Assembly: GCA_949358305.1 (NCBI GenBank)
Contig: OX442314.1
Span: forward strand, 39,405,211 to 39,469,210
DNA from: Strigamia acuminata
Taxonomy: Eukaryota > Arthropoda > Chilopoda > Geophilomorpha > Linotaeniidae
DNA length: 64,000 nt
Direction of reading: 5' to 3'
The translations under genes were made by a program, and so were the position numbers. Below are positions 31,983-47,710 of the stretch, in pieces; positions within the stretch are counted from its first letter, which is position 1, and each line of letters begins with the position of its first letter. The notes under the pieces are model-generated. The model ran no database searches. It saw only the letters and a list, made by a program, of their open reading frames with translations, and was not told the DNA's origin.

Positions 31983-32377
31983 TCAACAACTCCGATATGT
32001 TCTATTAAACGACCAGTGCGCCAATCTTGACTGCCTTTTTTCGTCCACCTCTTTCCCCGCAGTTTGCCTAACACACGTCTTCTTATCCCCGCCCTGTCTA
32101 CGGGCTTGCCTGATACACATCAACTCTCCATCGCCACTACTTTCTCCGCTCGCATGTGCGCTTTCATCTTCACCACCGACACTCAACAAATATCTAACGG
32201 CTCCGACTCGTTGCTCCCTCGTACTCACGTCCCCGAACTGCGGCGGCAGAATGTTCCTAATGGGCAAATACTTTTTGCAACTCAACTGGCAACTCCCACA
32301 ACTGCAATCCGCCGTTTGCCCCGACACAAACTCTTCCGCACGCTTCACGTCTTTTTTCCGCCAACCATCAGCACGCT
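31983..32377 (-). CDS. possible exon of an unrecognised minus-strand gene
   Basis: A frame of about 130 codons follows an AG acceptor (TTTTTTTTAG, minus strand, about 32386). It contains a Cys cluster (ADCSCGSCQLSCKKYLP) and a Gly/Glu-rich tail, and ends at 31983. Composition is more coding-like than its surroundings. No family is recognised. Upstream exons were not identified, and TPI begins only 250 bp away on the other strand. Could be chance. Confidence 0.25.
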
Positions 32378-32633
32378 TGTAATAACTAAAAAAAAAGACA
32401 ATCAATCAAAACATTAAACTTTTAATCGGATTTTTACTCGTTTTCTTCACGGCCTGGACTTTGCCACCAATTACACAGCCGACCGAACACAGTCGAATTC
32501 GCCATTTTTTGTTAATTCTAGTTCCACCGACTTGCCACAGGGCGGCGCTGAAAGTCTACACTGCATACATGAGCGTTCTATTAACCGAAAATTCGAAAAA
32601 CGGTCGTTTTTCTGCGGTTTTGTTGGAATCGAG

Positions 32634-34447
<1,814 letters not shown>

Positions 34448-34499
34448 AGGAGAACAAAATTCCATTGAAAATTGATTTATTTGTTTGGTTTTATTTGGA

Positions 34500-34515
34500 A
34501 AAATAAATAAAAAAT
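34500..34515 (+). terminator. polyadenylation signal of TPI
   Basis: AATAAATAAAAAA lies about 55 bp after the TPI stop codon. The T-rich stretch at 34520-34590 could supply the downstream element. Confidence 0.6.
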
Positions 34516-34754
34516 TAATTAATTGACTTTTGATTCTTTTATTTCTTTTATTTTATTTTCTTTTATTTATTTATTTTTTTTTTTTTCTATTTAACAATCT
34601 CTCGCAATGAGTCATTTCGAGAGATTGTTAGATTTCGTCCCTCTTTTGACAAACGAATAAACTAATTCTTGTGCGTTTGTTAGCAATAATCACCACGCTT
34701 GCCCGTTCCTTTCTATTGAATTGGATTTCATTTTTCATTTTTTACCCCTTGGCC

Positions 34755-38586
<3,832 letters not shown>

Positions 38587-38639
38587 TTGTTTTTGTTGTG
38601 GTGCGTTTGGTAAATCTTGTACACCGTGAATGAAAAATA

Positions 38640-39510
38640 AAACTTTTATATTTTTAAATGTTTGTGTTTGGTTTTGGGCAGTTGTTATTTTGTTGCCACC
38701 GAAATAATTGATCGCTAATAATGTCACAATAACGTCCAGTATACGTTATTTCTAACTCCCTGTGAAGAATACGTTCACGTGTCGTTTACGTGCCACTTTT
38801 TTACTTCTGCTTCCATCATAAGATTGTTGGACATAGAAAATTCGATGAACAAGTTACAAATTAATAATTGTAATAATATTGAATGGTCAGATTATTGTGT
38901 AATTAACTATCATGTTGATCGTAAAAACTGGAATTTGCAGTTTGAATTCACAAGGTAATAAGTAAAGGTTTTTACTGCACTTCACTTGACCTGATAACAA
39001 TTTAACACTTAGCAAAGAAGAATGACAAAACACCACAAATAATCATTCCAGAATCCGGAAAAACGAATTAAAAAACCATTTCTTACGCGGATAATGACAG
39101 TTTCTTCGGCGATACGTAACGGTTGGCTTCCCAGGAAAGCAAATGCAAAAAACGAACACTTTTTTCCTCGAAATAAATCAGTAAAAACGCCAAAACACGT
39201 TAAAAAGAAGCTGTTTTTGACCACGTGGGTTATTGCCACAAAAATCTAAAAACGATCGTTTGCACAAAATAAGCAAAATATAAACAATTGGATAGAAATG
39301 TGTTGCGACTCCGGGTATTTTATTACTAAACTTACCAAGTTAGAATAAAATCGCCGTCTATAGGGCTTATATTCGATTTGACCTGTAAATATGTCTAGGG
39401 AATAAATACAAGTTTGGTTGAATGGAAAAATGATAATAAAATTTATTCGAGAGATTTCTGCTGTTCTTCGTGAGTGGCTGAAAAAGTTCCAACTTTTACC
39501 TCCAGCTCAG
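38640..39510. other. no gene recognised
   Basis: AT-rich spacer after the kinase gene. A CACGTG E-box occurs at about 38777. No coding signal. Confidence 0.45.
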
Positions 39511-39512
39511 CA

Positions 39513-39745
39513 ATACGGTGGTAGAATTGTTTGGCCATTGGTGTTAGTTTAATACTTGGTGGTAGAATTGTTTGGCCATTGGTTTTAATTTTAATACTTG
39601 GTGGTAAAATTGTTTGGCCATTGGTGTTAATTTTAATACTTGATGGTAAAATTGTTTGGTCATTGGTATTATTGATAATACTAGATGGTAGAACTGTTTG
39701 GCCATTGGTATCATCTAAAATTTTTGATTGTAGAACTGTATAATG
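39513..39745. repeat. tandem repeat, about 42-bp unit
   Basis: Five or more copies starting GGTGGTAGAATTGTTTGGCC and ending in TTAATACTT. Degenerates to the right. A frame of 14-residue periods (GGRIVWPLVLILIL) is a by-product. Confidence 0.85.
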
Positions 39746-39939
39746 ATTTAACTTGTCAAGAAAATGATTGCGTAATGTGTTTAATGAACCAAATTAATGT
39801 ATTATTTAAGGCTTTGGAAGTGTAAGTCGTTCCACAGAACGCAATTTTTTTATCTGAAATAAAATAAATGATTTTAAAAATATATATATTCGTGAATTCT
39901 TTTTTTAGTTAGTTGATATATATATAGCCATCCCTAACT

Positions 39940-40225
39940 TGACCGCGTGGCACGGTGGCCATTGGCCGAATGACACACGTGGTCGGAATACTGTTCGGCC
40001 GCGTTGTCGCTGCGTTCACGGAGAACGCAGGTCGGGCACGGTGAACACGGACTATCAAGTCCCGGCGGGCGACAGAGTCGCCACACCAATTGCTGGATTC
40101 GTCATCGCCGCCAGTATGGAAGAGCGATCGTAGAAGCGACCGTTCGCCATGCTGGCTGCTAGAGAACTCACTTGGGCTTCTGCAGGGTCCACCACTTTCG
40201 GAAGGGCACTTCCGGTTCCCAATTG
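39940..40225 (+). repeat. GC-rich dispersed repeat, related copy at 27485-27790
   Basis: See the minus-strand copy at 27485. This copy has a stop (TAG) inside the aligned frame and lies just upstream of the zinc-finger gene. Confidence 0.55.
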
Positions 40226-40381
40226 GCGAAGCCAACGACCATCAGCTCCACCTGGTGCGGGAGTCCGCAACAGGTTGCGCACGAGAAACACACGAGGTTC
40301 GCAAGAGCTGTGGAAACGCCGTGTGTTGCAGGTAAGTGCAGACTGGGTGGGCAGCCGGTCACATCTGGTCAAGCGGAAGCA

Positions 40382-40789
40382 ATGAGTAAGAGTTTTCTTC
40401 GATTTTTAATGAAAAATTTTCATTTTTTTTTACTTATTTCTTTAGCAACCGTTAAAATTAAATGCAAACAATGCTTTTACAGCAGCAACCGCGAAAAAAA
40501 TGTGCAGCGTCATTGGAGATTTATGCACGAGCCGTTGACGGAACCATTGGGTTGCTGCCGCATCAAATTCTGGACGAAATTCGAAAAGAAACAGCACGTT
40601 CAGGTGGTGCACGAGAAAGGATTCAACTTCAACTGCATGTTTCCGAACTGCGGCAAGAAGTTCACTCGCCATGCACTACTCGAGACACATAACAAAATCC
40701 ACACTGGTGAAAAACCCTTCAAATGCGGTCACTGCAAGATACGAGTCTTCTTGATGTGGATACAAGCCTTGAGGATTCCTAAATCGTAA
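40382..40789 (+). CDS. short C2H2 zinc-finger gene or fragment
   Basis: The proposed start is ATG at 40382-40384 in a four-base coding exon end (ATGA), a GTAAGA donor at 40386 and an acceptor TTTAG at 40441-40445. Exon 2 then reads VKIKCKQCFYSSNREKNVQR with HWRFMH as finger 1, a second C2H2-type finger (CCRIKFWTKFEKKQHVQ), a third CMFPNCGKKFTRHALLETHN with the classical linker HTGEKPFKC, and the first cysteines of a fourth. The fourth finger breaks off into IRVFLMWIQALRIPKS and a TAA at 40787-40789. C2H2 arrays bind DNA. The protein of about 116 residues may be a truncated copy of a larger zinc-finger gene. The start could also lie further upstream in the GC-rich repeat. Confidence 0.55.
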   Translation: MSKSFLRFLMKNFHFFLLISLATVKIKCKQCFYSSNREKNVQRHWRFMHEPLTEPLGCCRIKFWTKFEKKQHVQVVHEKGFNFNCMFPNCGKKFTRHALLETHNKIHTGEKPFKCGHCKIRVFLMWIQALRIPKS

Positions 40790-40799
40790 ATTTTAACTA

Positions 40800-41800
40800 G
40801 ATCGTTATTCCATTTTGTTGTTCTTAGTGTTGGATTTTTGAATTTAAATTATTCCATCATTTTGTTGTTGTGTTTTAGTGTTTGATTTTAAATGTTTTTG
40901 ATTTTTTTTTAAATATATGTTTTAATAAATTTTTCGTAAATTCGAGGGAGAGGGTTTGTCACGCAGAGTGAGAAAATGGCCGCGATCGAGGTAGAAAAGG
41001 GGTCGTGCGTGATCATGACAGTGATTTTAGTTGCGGTTGAATTCTCGAATGATACTTTTAGTTTGTTATGTGTTTCGGAAAACCGTTCGGAATTCGCTGG
41101 AGAAATAAATGATTTCGGAAACTGATTTCTATTTAGTGTCAATGCTGCGATAACCGCCATTGTGTTCGCGATCGAGCCTCGCTTTCGGCTGTGATCGCGT
41201 GATCGGCCCGAATACCATAAGAAATCGCGATGAAAAATGTGAAATTCGTTCACCTCGCTAAGTAGAATCTAAATTCGGGGCTTTTTAGTTGATTCATCGC
41301 CTGTTTGATCATGTTATCGGCTGCCATAATTCCACCACCGATTGTGCACACAATATTCTTCCTTGAGATTGAATAAAAGAATATTTCCAAGTGAAACTCG
41401 TGCGTGTGTTGCTTAGCAAAGTTTGTTTTTGTATCTCCCGCCTTTATTTTCACCAAGGCCTTGTGCCTGAAAGGCCCTGAATGAGTTTTGGTATTTTTAA
41501 TTTTTTAGATTTTATTTTGTTGGGGCGTGTCATCTAGCGCGAAAATATATTCCGCAAATCGATTTACCGCGAATAAGAAATACCGCGACCGAAACAAGCG
41601 GGACTCGCTTTTCAGCGAATTGTTCAGCAATAATGAATGAATGAATGAATGAAAGCCAATCGACTGGCACAGTAGAGTGCGAAGAATGTTTCAAAGGTTT
41701 GAGATTACTGCGTATACTACTAGGATAGATTAGCAAGATTAGCAAAGTTTTTCGACCCAAGATGTTTGTGCATAAAAGTAAAAACCAAGTGTGTTTAATG
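40800..41800. other. no gene recognised; short AATG microsatellite
   Basis: Degenerate T-rich repeats (40800-40930), a moderately GC-rich patch (40930-41250) and a short (AATG)n run at about 41632-41655. No frame with recognisable domains. Confidence 0.4.
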
Positions 41801-41809
41801 ATACAATAG

Positions 41810-41969
41810 GTACGATGTGATGCTGCAATGTTGGCGCAAAGATTCTCATGCGAGACCAACGTTCATTGATCTCGTTACTAAAATTGAATCGATTATCCAT
41901 GCATTTGAAAAGAATGGTCATCAAAAACAGATAAATTTAACTGTTTCATATGTGAATCATCCATTACCA
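41810..41969 (+). pseudogene. orphan exon from a receptor tyrosine kinase
   Basis: Between an AG at 41808-41809 and a GTAAGC donor at 41970, the frame reads YDVMLQCWRKDSHARPTFID followed by LVTKIESIIHAF. The pattern Y-x-x-M-x-x-C-W-x-x-x-x-x-x-R-P-T-F is the conserved last helix pair of tyrosine kinases. No upstream kinase exons or clear downstream exon are visible within several kb, so it is either one exon of a gene with long introns or an exon copied alone. Confidence 0.6.
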
Positions 41970-41974
41970 GTAAG

Positions 41975-42440
41975 CATTATTTGCAACAGGTTTGGTCTTG
42001 TTTTCGCATCTAAAATCCCTCGATTTATTCAGTCATGTTGGCACAAGTTTCACGCAAATCTTTGCAGCGCTTAGGCTTAGGAATTGCACGATTCAAAAGC
42101 ACAATTAATTCCACCCAAACACAACATCAGGTACACGTCCAACGTTGTAGTAATAGAAAATGAGCCTATATTGGGATGGACTAATCGTCAGCCACAGTGT
42201 TTTCTCTAAAAAAAAACATACATCGTGTCTAACAAAAAAATTGATTACCAAAATCGATACTTGGGAGCAGGACAAGCAATTGTTGCGATCAATTTTCTTC
42301 TCCCGGGGTTTGATCCCAAGTTTTACCCTTGTGGAAAAAATCTAAATTTTTTAAAAAATAATTGCTAAATATATAATTTATTCCAAAAATAAAAAATAAA
42401 TATCATTTTTTTATAATAATTTTTAAATTCATCGATAAAT
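41975..42440. other. no gene recognised
   Basis: AT-rich sequence. It could be intron following the tyrosine-kinase exon, but no second exon was identified. Confidence 0.35.
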
Positions 42441-42450
42441 TCGTATTTAC

Positions 42451-42580
42451 CGCTGCAAAAACATCATTAAATCTCCAACTACAGAGCTACAAACGAGATT
42501 ATGTGACGTCGTTTGGCCTTTCAGCATCTGAATTAACCGTTCTTCCGTTTTGGCACTCGCTACGATGTAGTTTGGTTGAA
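42451..42580 (-). CDS. possible internal exon of an unrecognised minus-strand gene
   Basis: On the minus strand an AG acceptor after a T-run precedes codons reading QPNYIVASAKTEERLIQMLK and CSSVVGDLMMFLQR, ending at a GGTAAATA donor (42449-42450). Length and flanks suit an exon. The hydrophobic/charged pattern recalls the helical N-terminal region of Ras-GEF proteins, but the match is too weak to name. Confidence 0.3.
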
Positions 42581-42589
42581 CTTGAAAAA

Positions 42590-42925
42590 AAACTAAATAA
42601 AAAAACATTAATTTATGTAGGAAAAAAAATAATCTTGATTGCACGTGTATCGAGGTAAATATGACATGCTCGAGGAACTTTTAGTCCTTGGCACAATAAC
42701 ATTTACTTTAAATAGAAGAAATATGACAGTTTACTGGAAAGCAATTTTTTCACAGACAAAAGCAACACATGAAAAAAATATTGTTTTTGCATGTTATTTC
42801 CAAAAGAAATATAGTGTAATAAAATAAAAAAAATTATTAACTCTTGTAATTTTTTTTCCCAAAGCATAAGTTTTCAGTATTTGTAAATTTAAAATACCGT
42901 ATATACAATCAGCATTATTTTTTAA
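42590..42925. other. no gene recognised
   Basis: AT-rich sequence up to the 3' tail of a LINE. Confidence 0.4.
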
Positions 42926-43362
42926 AAGGTTTATTTATTTATTTATATCAAGCACTCCTGAGGAGTTAATACATTGTGGTGCTGAGCGGCAGCGGGTGAT
43001 TAATTGTTACATTGAGTGAGCAACAGGAAATCTTTTAGGCGGCGTTGAAAGTGGCGGCAGTGGAAGCGACATTTAAAGGCAGCACAGTCGAGGACTGCGG
43101 CACGGATGTTTATCAGGAGATTATTCCACATCGAGTGGCGGCGGGTGATCCTGGTGGCGGCGTCCGAGAAGTAAAATCCTGCGATAAAGTGGGCAGGGTG
43201 TCCTGGGTCTCTAATGGCGTCGGCGAGAGACGACAGGTCGTTCAGCTTCAGCAAGTTAGAGAGGGTCAGGAGTTTATGGGTGTTGCAATATGGAGTGAGA
43301 CGGGATCTAGGTGGAATTTTGTATGAGGCGCGGAGGATGCGGTAGTAGGCCGACTTGAGAGG
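42926..43362 (-). pseudogene. LINE (non-LTR retrotransposon) ORF2 3' end and tail
   Basis: Minus-strand frame continuing from 47711 after the inserted gypsy element. It reads LTLSNLLKLNDLSSLADAIR and RRHSMWNNLLINIR...FKCRFHCRH, the usual terminal region of jockey/CR1-type ORF2, then a stop at 43000. A short 3' UTR contains the palindrome CTCCTGAGGAG and ends in (TAAA)n-like repeats (42926-42945). Such microsatellite tails are typical of LINE integration ends. Confidence 0.7.
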
Positions 43363-43506
43363 TGTGTTATCAGGAATGACGAATGAATGACTGATCAGTT
43401 CAATGATTAACTAACAAGTGATTTATTACAAGTCAAAGTACAGTTTATATATGTCGAGAATACGTCATACGTTCGTATGACGTAAATACAATTAGCCAAT
43501 TACACA
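43363..43506 (-). repeat. 3' LTR of the gypsy element, with 11-bp palindrome
   Basis: TGTGTTATCAGG at one end, CAATTACACA at the other. It contains TACGTCATACG-TT-CGTATGACGTA (43461-43484). The purine tract AAAAGGGGAGA (minus strand, 43507-43517) is adjacent. Confidence 0.93.
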
Positions 43507-43522
43507 TCTCCCCTTTTCAAGC

Positions 43523-46500
43523 TCACAAATTCGTACGAGTCGGTCTTTTAACTTCTCTGCCGGATCTGGTAAAATATGGAGATCCTGTGGGAGCGTTGGG
43601 GCGAATAACTCCTTCGTCTGGATTTACCGGGTGATCTGTGTTGATCAATTCTTCTTCTTCTTCCTCTTCCTCCATCTGATCCTCGTTTTCTCTCGAGATT
43701 ACCTCTTCGTCTTCGGCTTCTGGAGCAATGTCGGGAAGTGGTATCAAATGAAATCGGTTCCGTCGAATCGTTCTCTTATCGGTTTCGACGATGTATGATC
43801 GGGGTGATGTATCGAGTTGTTTTATACGTCCTTCGCGTCGTAGATCGGTGATCCAAACAGTTTCGCCGATTTTTAGTGGATGTAGTTCTCGTACGCCGTG
43901 GTGTCTGTCGTAATTCGTTTTCTGTGTTTTCCGTCTGTTTTCTTCCTTCTGGCGTAACGTTGATTCGTTCGGTGTTTTCGGATTCAATTTCGAGCTGATG
44001 ATAGGGACTGACAAATTTCGAATAGCTCTTCCGTTCAGCAGTTCGGCCGGTGAAAATCCGTTTGCAAGAGGAGTTGCGCGGTAAAGCTGCAGTGCGCGAT
44101 AGCCGTCATCCGCTTTTTTCAAGCTTCGTTTTATGATTTTCACCGCTGCTTCGACGAATCCGTTACTTTGAGGAAATCCGGGGCTACTCGTGACGTGAGT
44201 AAACTGCCATTCTTTGGCGAACGTCCGAAATTCCGAATTCAATAATGGTCCAAAATGTGTTCTGTTGTCGCTGTAGACAACTTCGGGCGATCCTTGTTCC
44301 GAAAATAAAGATTTTAAATGAGTTATTGTCGTTTTCTCGTGAATGCTTGTCATCGGAAAAATAAATGGAAATCGTGAGAAGTAATCGGTAACGAGGAGAT
44401 ACCATTTGTTCTCTAGTTTAAATAGATCCATCGCAATCTTTTGCCATGATCGCTTTGGAAATTCGGATGGCATCAACGGCTCGTGTCGATTATTCGTCTC
44501 CTTGATGCATTCGGGACAGGCTTTAATCAATTTTTCGAGCTGCGTCGACAAACCTGGCCACCAAACCGATTGTTTTGCCAAGGCTCTGCATTTAGTTATT
44601 CCAAGATGAGCGCCGTGAATTTTTGCTAACATTTCTTTCTGGAGAGCCGCCGGAATCACGATACGAGACGCTTTGAGCAAAATTCCGTCATCAACAGTGA
44701 GATCCGTTCGATGTTGCCAATAGTCTTTAACGAGTGCGGGAACTTCGTTTTTCGGCGACCAATAATGTTGTGAAAATCTGATGAGATGTCTGCAAATTTC
44801 GTCTTCTTGCTGTGTTTTCGTGATTTGTTGTAGACGTTCGTCCGTGGCTGGAAGTGATCTGGTCACCAAATGTACGTACGCGACTATTTCTTGATCTAGA
44901 TCGTAATCGCCCTCCGTTCTTTCGATTGGTCGGCGAGAGAGAGCGTCGGCGAGTCCCAAATCTTTTCCCGCGATGTGAACCACTGTATAGGCGTGACGCT
45001 GGAGTCGTAACCGCATTCTCTGGAGTTTCGGGGTTAATTCGTCGAGTGGTTTGGTCATGAAGATCGGAACCAGCAGCTTGTGATCGGTTTCTAATCGGAT
45101 CGGGATGCCTGTAATGAAATCTTGAAAACGGTCGCATGCCCAGGTAAGTGCCTATCCCTCTTTATCGATCTGTGCCCAGTTGGTTTGAGCCGATGTGAAT
45201 GTCTTCGCTGCGTATGCAATAGGTCGAAACTCGCCGCTATCTTGTTTTTGTTTTAACACGGCTCCAACCCCGTAACTTGATGCGTCGGAGGAGATTACAG
45301 TTTCTCGTTTCGGGTCGAACCAAGCGAGGACGGGTTTTGCTGATAATGCGAGTTTCAGTTTTTCGAACGCTTCGTTTTGTATCGGGCTCCACAAGTATTC
45401 GTTTTTCTCTCGTAGTAAATCGTTTAGTGGGTGTGCTAACGTAGCTAGGTGTGGAATAAAACGCCCCAAGTAATTGATCGTACCGAGAAAACTACGAAGT
45501 TCCGATTTGTTTTGTGGCGCAGGCATTTTAGCTATCGCCTCAATTCGATCGTCGTCGATGTGTACCCCTTCCGAATCGATGATATGGCCCAAAAACTTGA
45601 TGCTTGTCACGCCGAAAACGCACTTCTCCTTGTTCATCGTCACGTTTTTTTCAAATAAACGTTTCAAAACGGCTCGTAATCGTTCGTCGTGCTCCTCGAT
45701 CGTGTCTCCGTAAACCAAAATATCGTCAACGTTACACTGGACGCCGATTAATCCTTCTAGAATTTCCGTCATCCGTTTCTGAAATACCTCCGGAGCCGCA
45801 ACGATGCCGAATGGTAAACGAGTGAATTTAAAACGTCCGAATGGTGTGATGAATGTGGTGAGGAGTTGCGATTCTTCGTCCAATTCGCATTGCCAAAATC
45901 CGTGGTTAGCGTCCAATTTCGAAAAATACTTCGCTTTCCCGAGGCGTCCAAATAGATTTTCCGTGTTTGGCATCGGAAAAATTTCTCGTTTGATGTAAAC
46001 GTTGAGTGGAACGTAGTCAACGCACATTCGGATGGATCCGTCTGGTTTCGGAACTGTGACGAGACCGGAACACCAGTCGGTTGGCTCGTCCACCGGCACG
46101 ATAACGCCCAAAAGCAACATTTTGTCTAAACTTTTCTTGATCTCGTTTAGTTTCGGAATCGGGGCCCGGCGCGGTGTGGTTAGAGCATGCGGAATCGCTC
46201 CATCTCGTAATCGTATTTTGTATGGGATTTTAACGCACCCAAGACCTTGGAAAAGCTCTGGATACTCGATTTCTGGTCGTACCGAAGTGTGAGTCGTTTC
46301 CGTCGTTTTTATACTCCGCACGCGTTTCACGATCCCAAAATCTTCACATGTGTCGCCGTCCAGCAATGAACGACCGAGATCTTTGACCACGAATATCTCC
46401 GTAAGTTTTTTCTTTCTGCGATACGAAATCTCATCCCAAAAACTTCCCATGGTCTCCAAAGCGTTTTGATTTGCGCCTTTTAATCGTCTCTCGGGCTTCC

Positions 46501-47491
46501 GTAATCTAATTTCTGAAAAATAATTGTTAAATGTTTCGAGCGAAATGCAAGTGACGTCTGCTCCAGTGTCGGCCCGGAATGATAGCCGCACGTTCCGTAT
46601 TTCGGCCGAAATGCTCCATCGTGTTGTTTTTTGTACCGGAGCTTCGGTCACAACGTGTCCCAAAAAGTGATATTCGGACTGCTCATCGTCATCTGCGTGT
46701 ACGATCTCGATTTTTGCCGATTTGACCGATCGACACACACGTGTATAATGTCCGGTTTTCTTGCAATTTGCGCATTTTGATAAGGCGGCGGGGCATGTGG
46801 ATGAAAAATGTACATCGTATCCACAGTTTCCGCAAGGTCCGTCGTTATCTTTCGTTTTCGGAGTCGGTCGTGCTGGTTTTCCTCGGTATTTCCTTTTCGG
46901 TTGGTCAGTCCGAACGCGTCCTACTTCCGTTTTAGTGTCGAGCGTTGGTCGTAATTCTATTTGTTGTCGTCGAACTTGATCGTTCATTCAAACCGTATTG
47001 ATAGCTTTTTTTAACGTTAGATCATCCGCTAACTGTAGCTTTTCACATAATTGACGATTTCGTAAACCCACAACGATTCGATCGCAGATCAATGTTTCGC
47101 GGAGATTCTCGCTGGTCAACTTGTCCAATTCGCAATTGTCGGCCAATTCGTACAACGCGGTGATAAAATCGTCCACCGATTCGTCTTCATTTTGGACCCG
47201 TTGATTGAAACGCGCTCGTTCAAAGATAAGATTTTTCTTTGCGACAAACAATTTATCAAAAGCTGCGATGACGGAATCGAACTTTTTTAATTGTTTCGGA
47301 GTCAGATTCGCTTTTTTTAAAACGTGTTCCGCCTTCCTGCCCATGCTGTATAACAAGCCGTCGATCTTGTCTTCGTCTGTTTTCTCGCGGAGTCCAGAAA
47401 AGTTCAAAAATCGTACGAATCTCGTTTTCCATTCGGGCCAGTCGGATGGAGTTGAAAAGTCGAATTGTTCGGGAAACGGAGTGGTCGTCAT
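43523..47491 (-). pseudogene. gypsy gag-pol, one frame with two in-frame stops
   Basis: A single frame of 1,323 codons from ATG at 47491 is interrupted by TGA at 46988-46990 and TAG at 45152-45154. Gag: PSDWPEWKTRFVRFLNFSGL and DESVDDFITALYELADNC. After the TGA come two zinc knuckles (CGNCGYDVHFSSTC and CANCKKTGHYTRVC), the protease (RADTGADVTCIS), RT (KLDANHGFWQ, RLPFGIVAAPEVFQ, CNVDDILVYGD, LGHIIDSEGV), RNase H (ISSDASSYGVGAVL; the TAG lies after IDKEG; TDHKLLVP), and integrase (HLGITKCRA, CPECIKE, MDLFK, YSDNRTHF, NGFVEAAV). The RT motif has Asn in the Tyr position of YxDD. The acidic tail (MEEEEEEEEL) lies near the C-terminus. Apart from the two stops and the RT change, domains look intact, so the copy is young but probably inactive. 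Confidence 0.92.
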
Positions 47492-47539
47492 CGTAGCGAA
47501 ATTTCACGAATGATTTGAGTTTAATTTTAAGTCGGTTTA

Positions 47540-47552
47540 ACCGCTGCCACCA
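47540..47552 (-). other. primer binding site, tRNA-Leu type
   Basis: The minus strand reads TGGTGGCAGCGGT directly after the 5' LTR. It is complementary to the 3' end of tRNA-Leu of the UAG/AAG type (ending ...ACCGCTGCCA-CCA) for 13 bases, then diverges. Confidence 0.7.
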
Positions 47553-47705
47553 TGTGTTATCAGGAATGACGAATGAATGACTGATCAGTTCAATGATTAA
47601 CTAACAAGTGATTTATTACAAGTCAAAGTACAGTTTATATATGTCGGGAATACGTCATACGAACGTATGACGTATTCCCGACATATACAATTAGCCAATT
47701 ACACA
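47553..47705 (-). repeat. 5' LTR of the gypsy element, with 23-bp palindrome
   Basis: Same sequence as 43363-43506 apart from about three substitutions and a longer right arm of the palindrome. Arms 47639-47661 and 47664-47686 pair perfectly over 23 bp around two bases. Each arm holds a TACGTCATA / TATGACGTA half-CRE. Confidence 0.93.
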
Positions 47706-47710
47706 AGAGG

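Larger units (their letters stand above)
43363..47705 (-). mobile_element. complete Ty3/gypsy element nested in a LINE
   Basis: Bounded by LTRs of 144 bp (43363-43506) and 153 bp (47553-47705), with a 5-bp target duplication AGAGG (43358-43362 and 47706-47710). On the minus strand the order is 5' LTR, tRNA-Leu primer site, gag, protease, reverse transcriptase, RNase H, integrase, purine tract, 3' LTR. Removing the element and one AGAGG rejoins the LINE frame (FLIPLKSAYYRI). LTRs of about 150 bp are short for a gypsy element. Confidence 0.95.
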
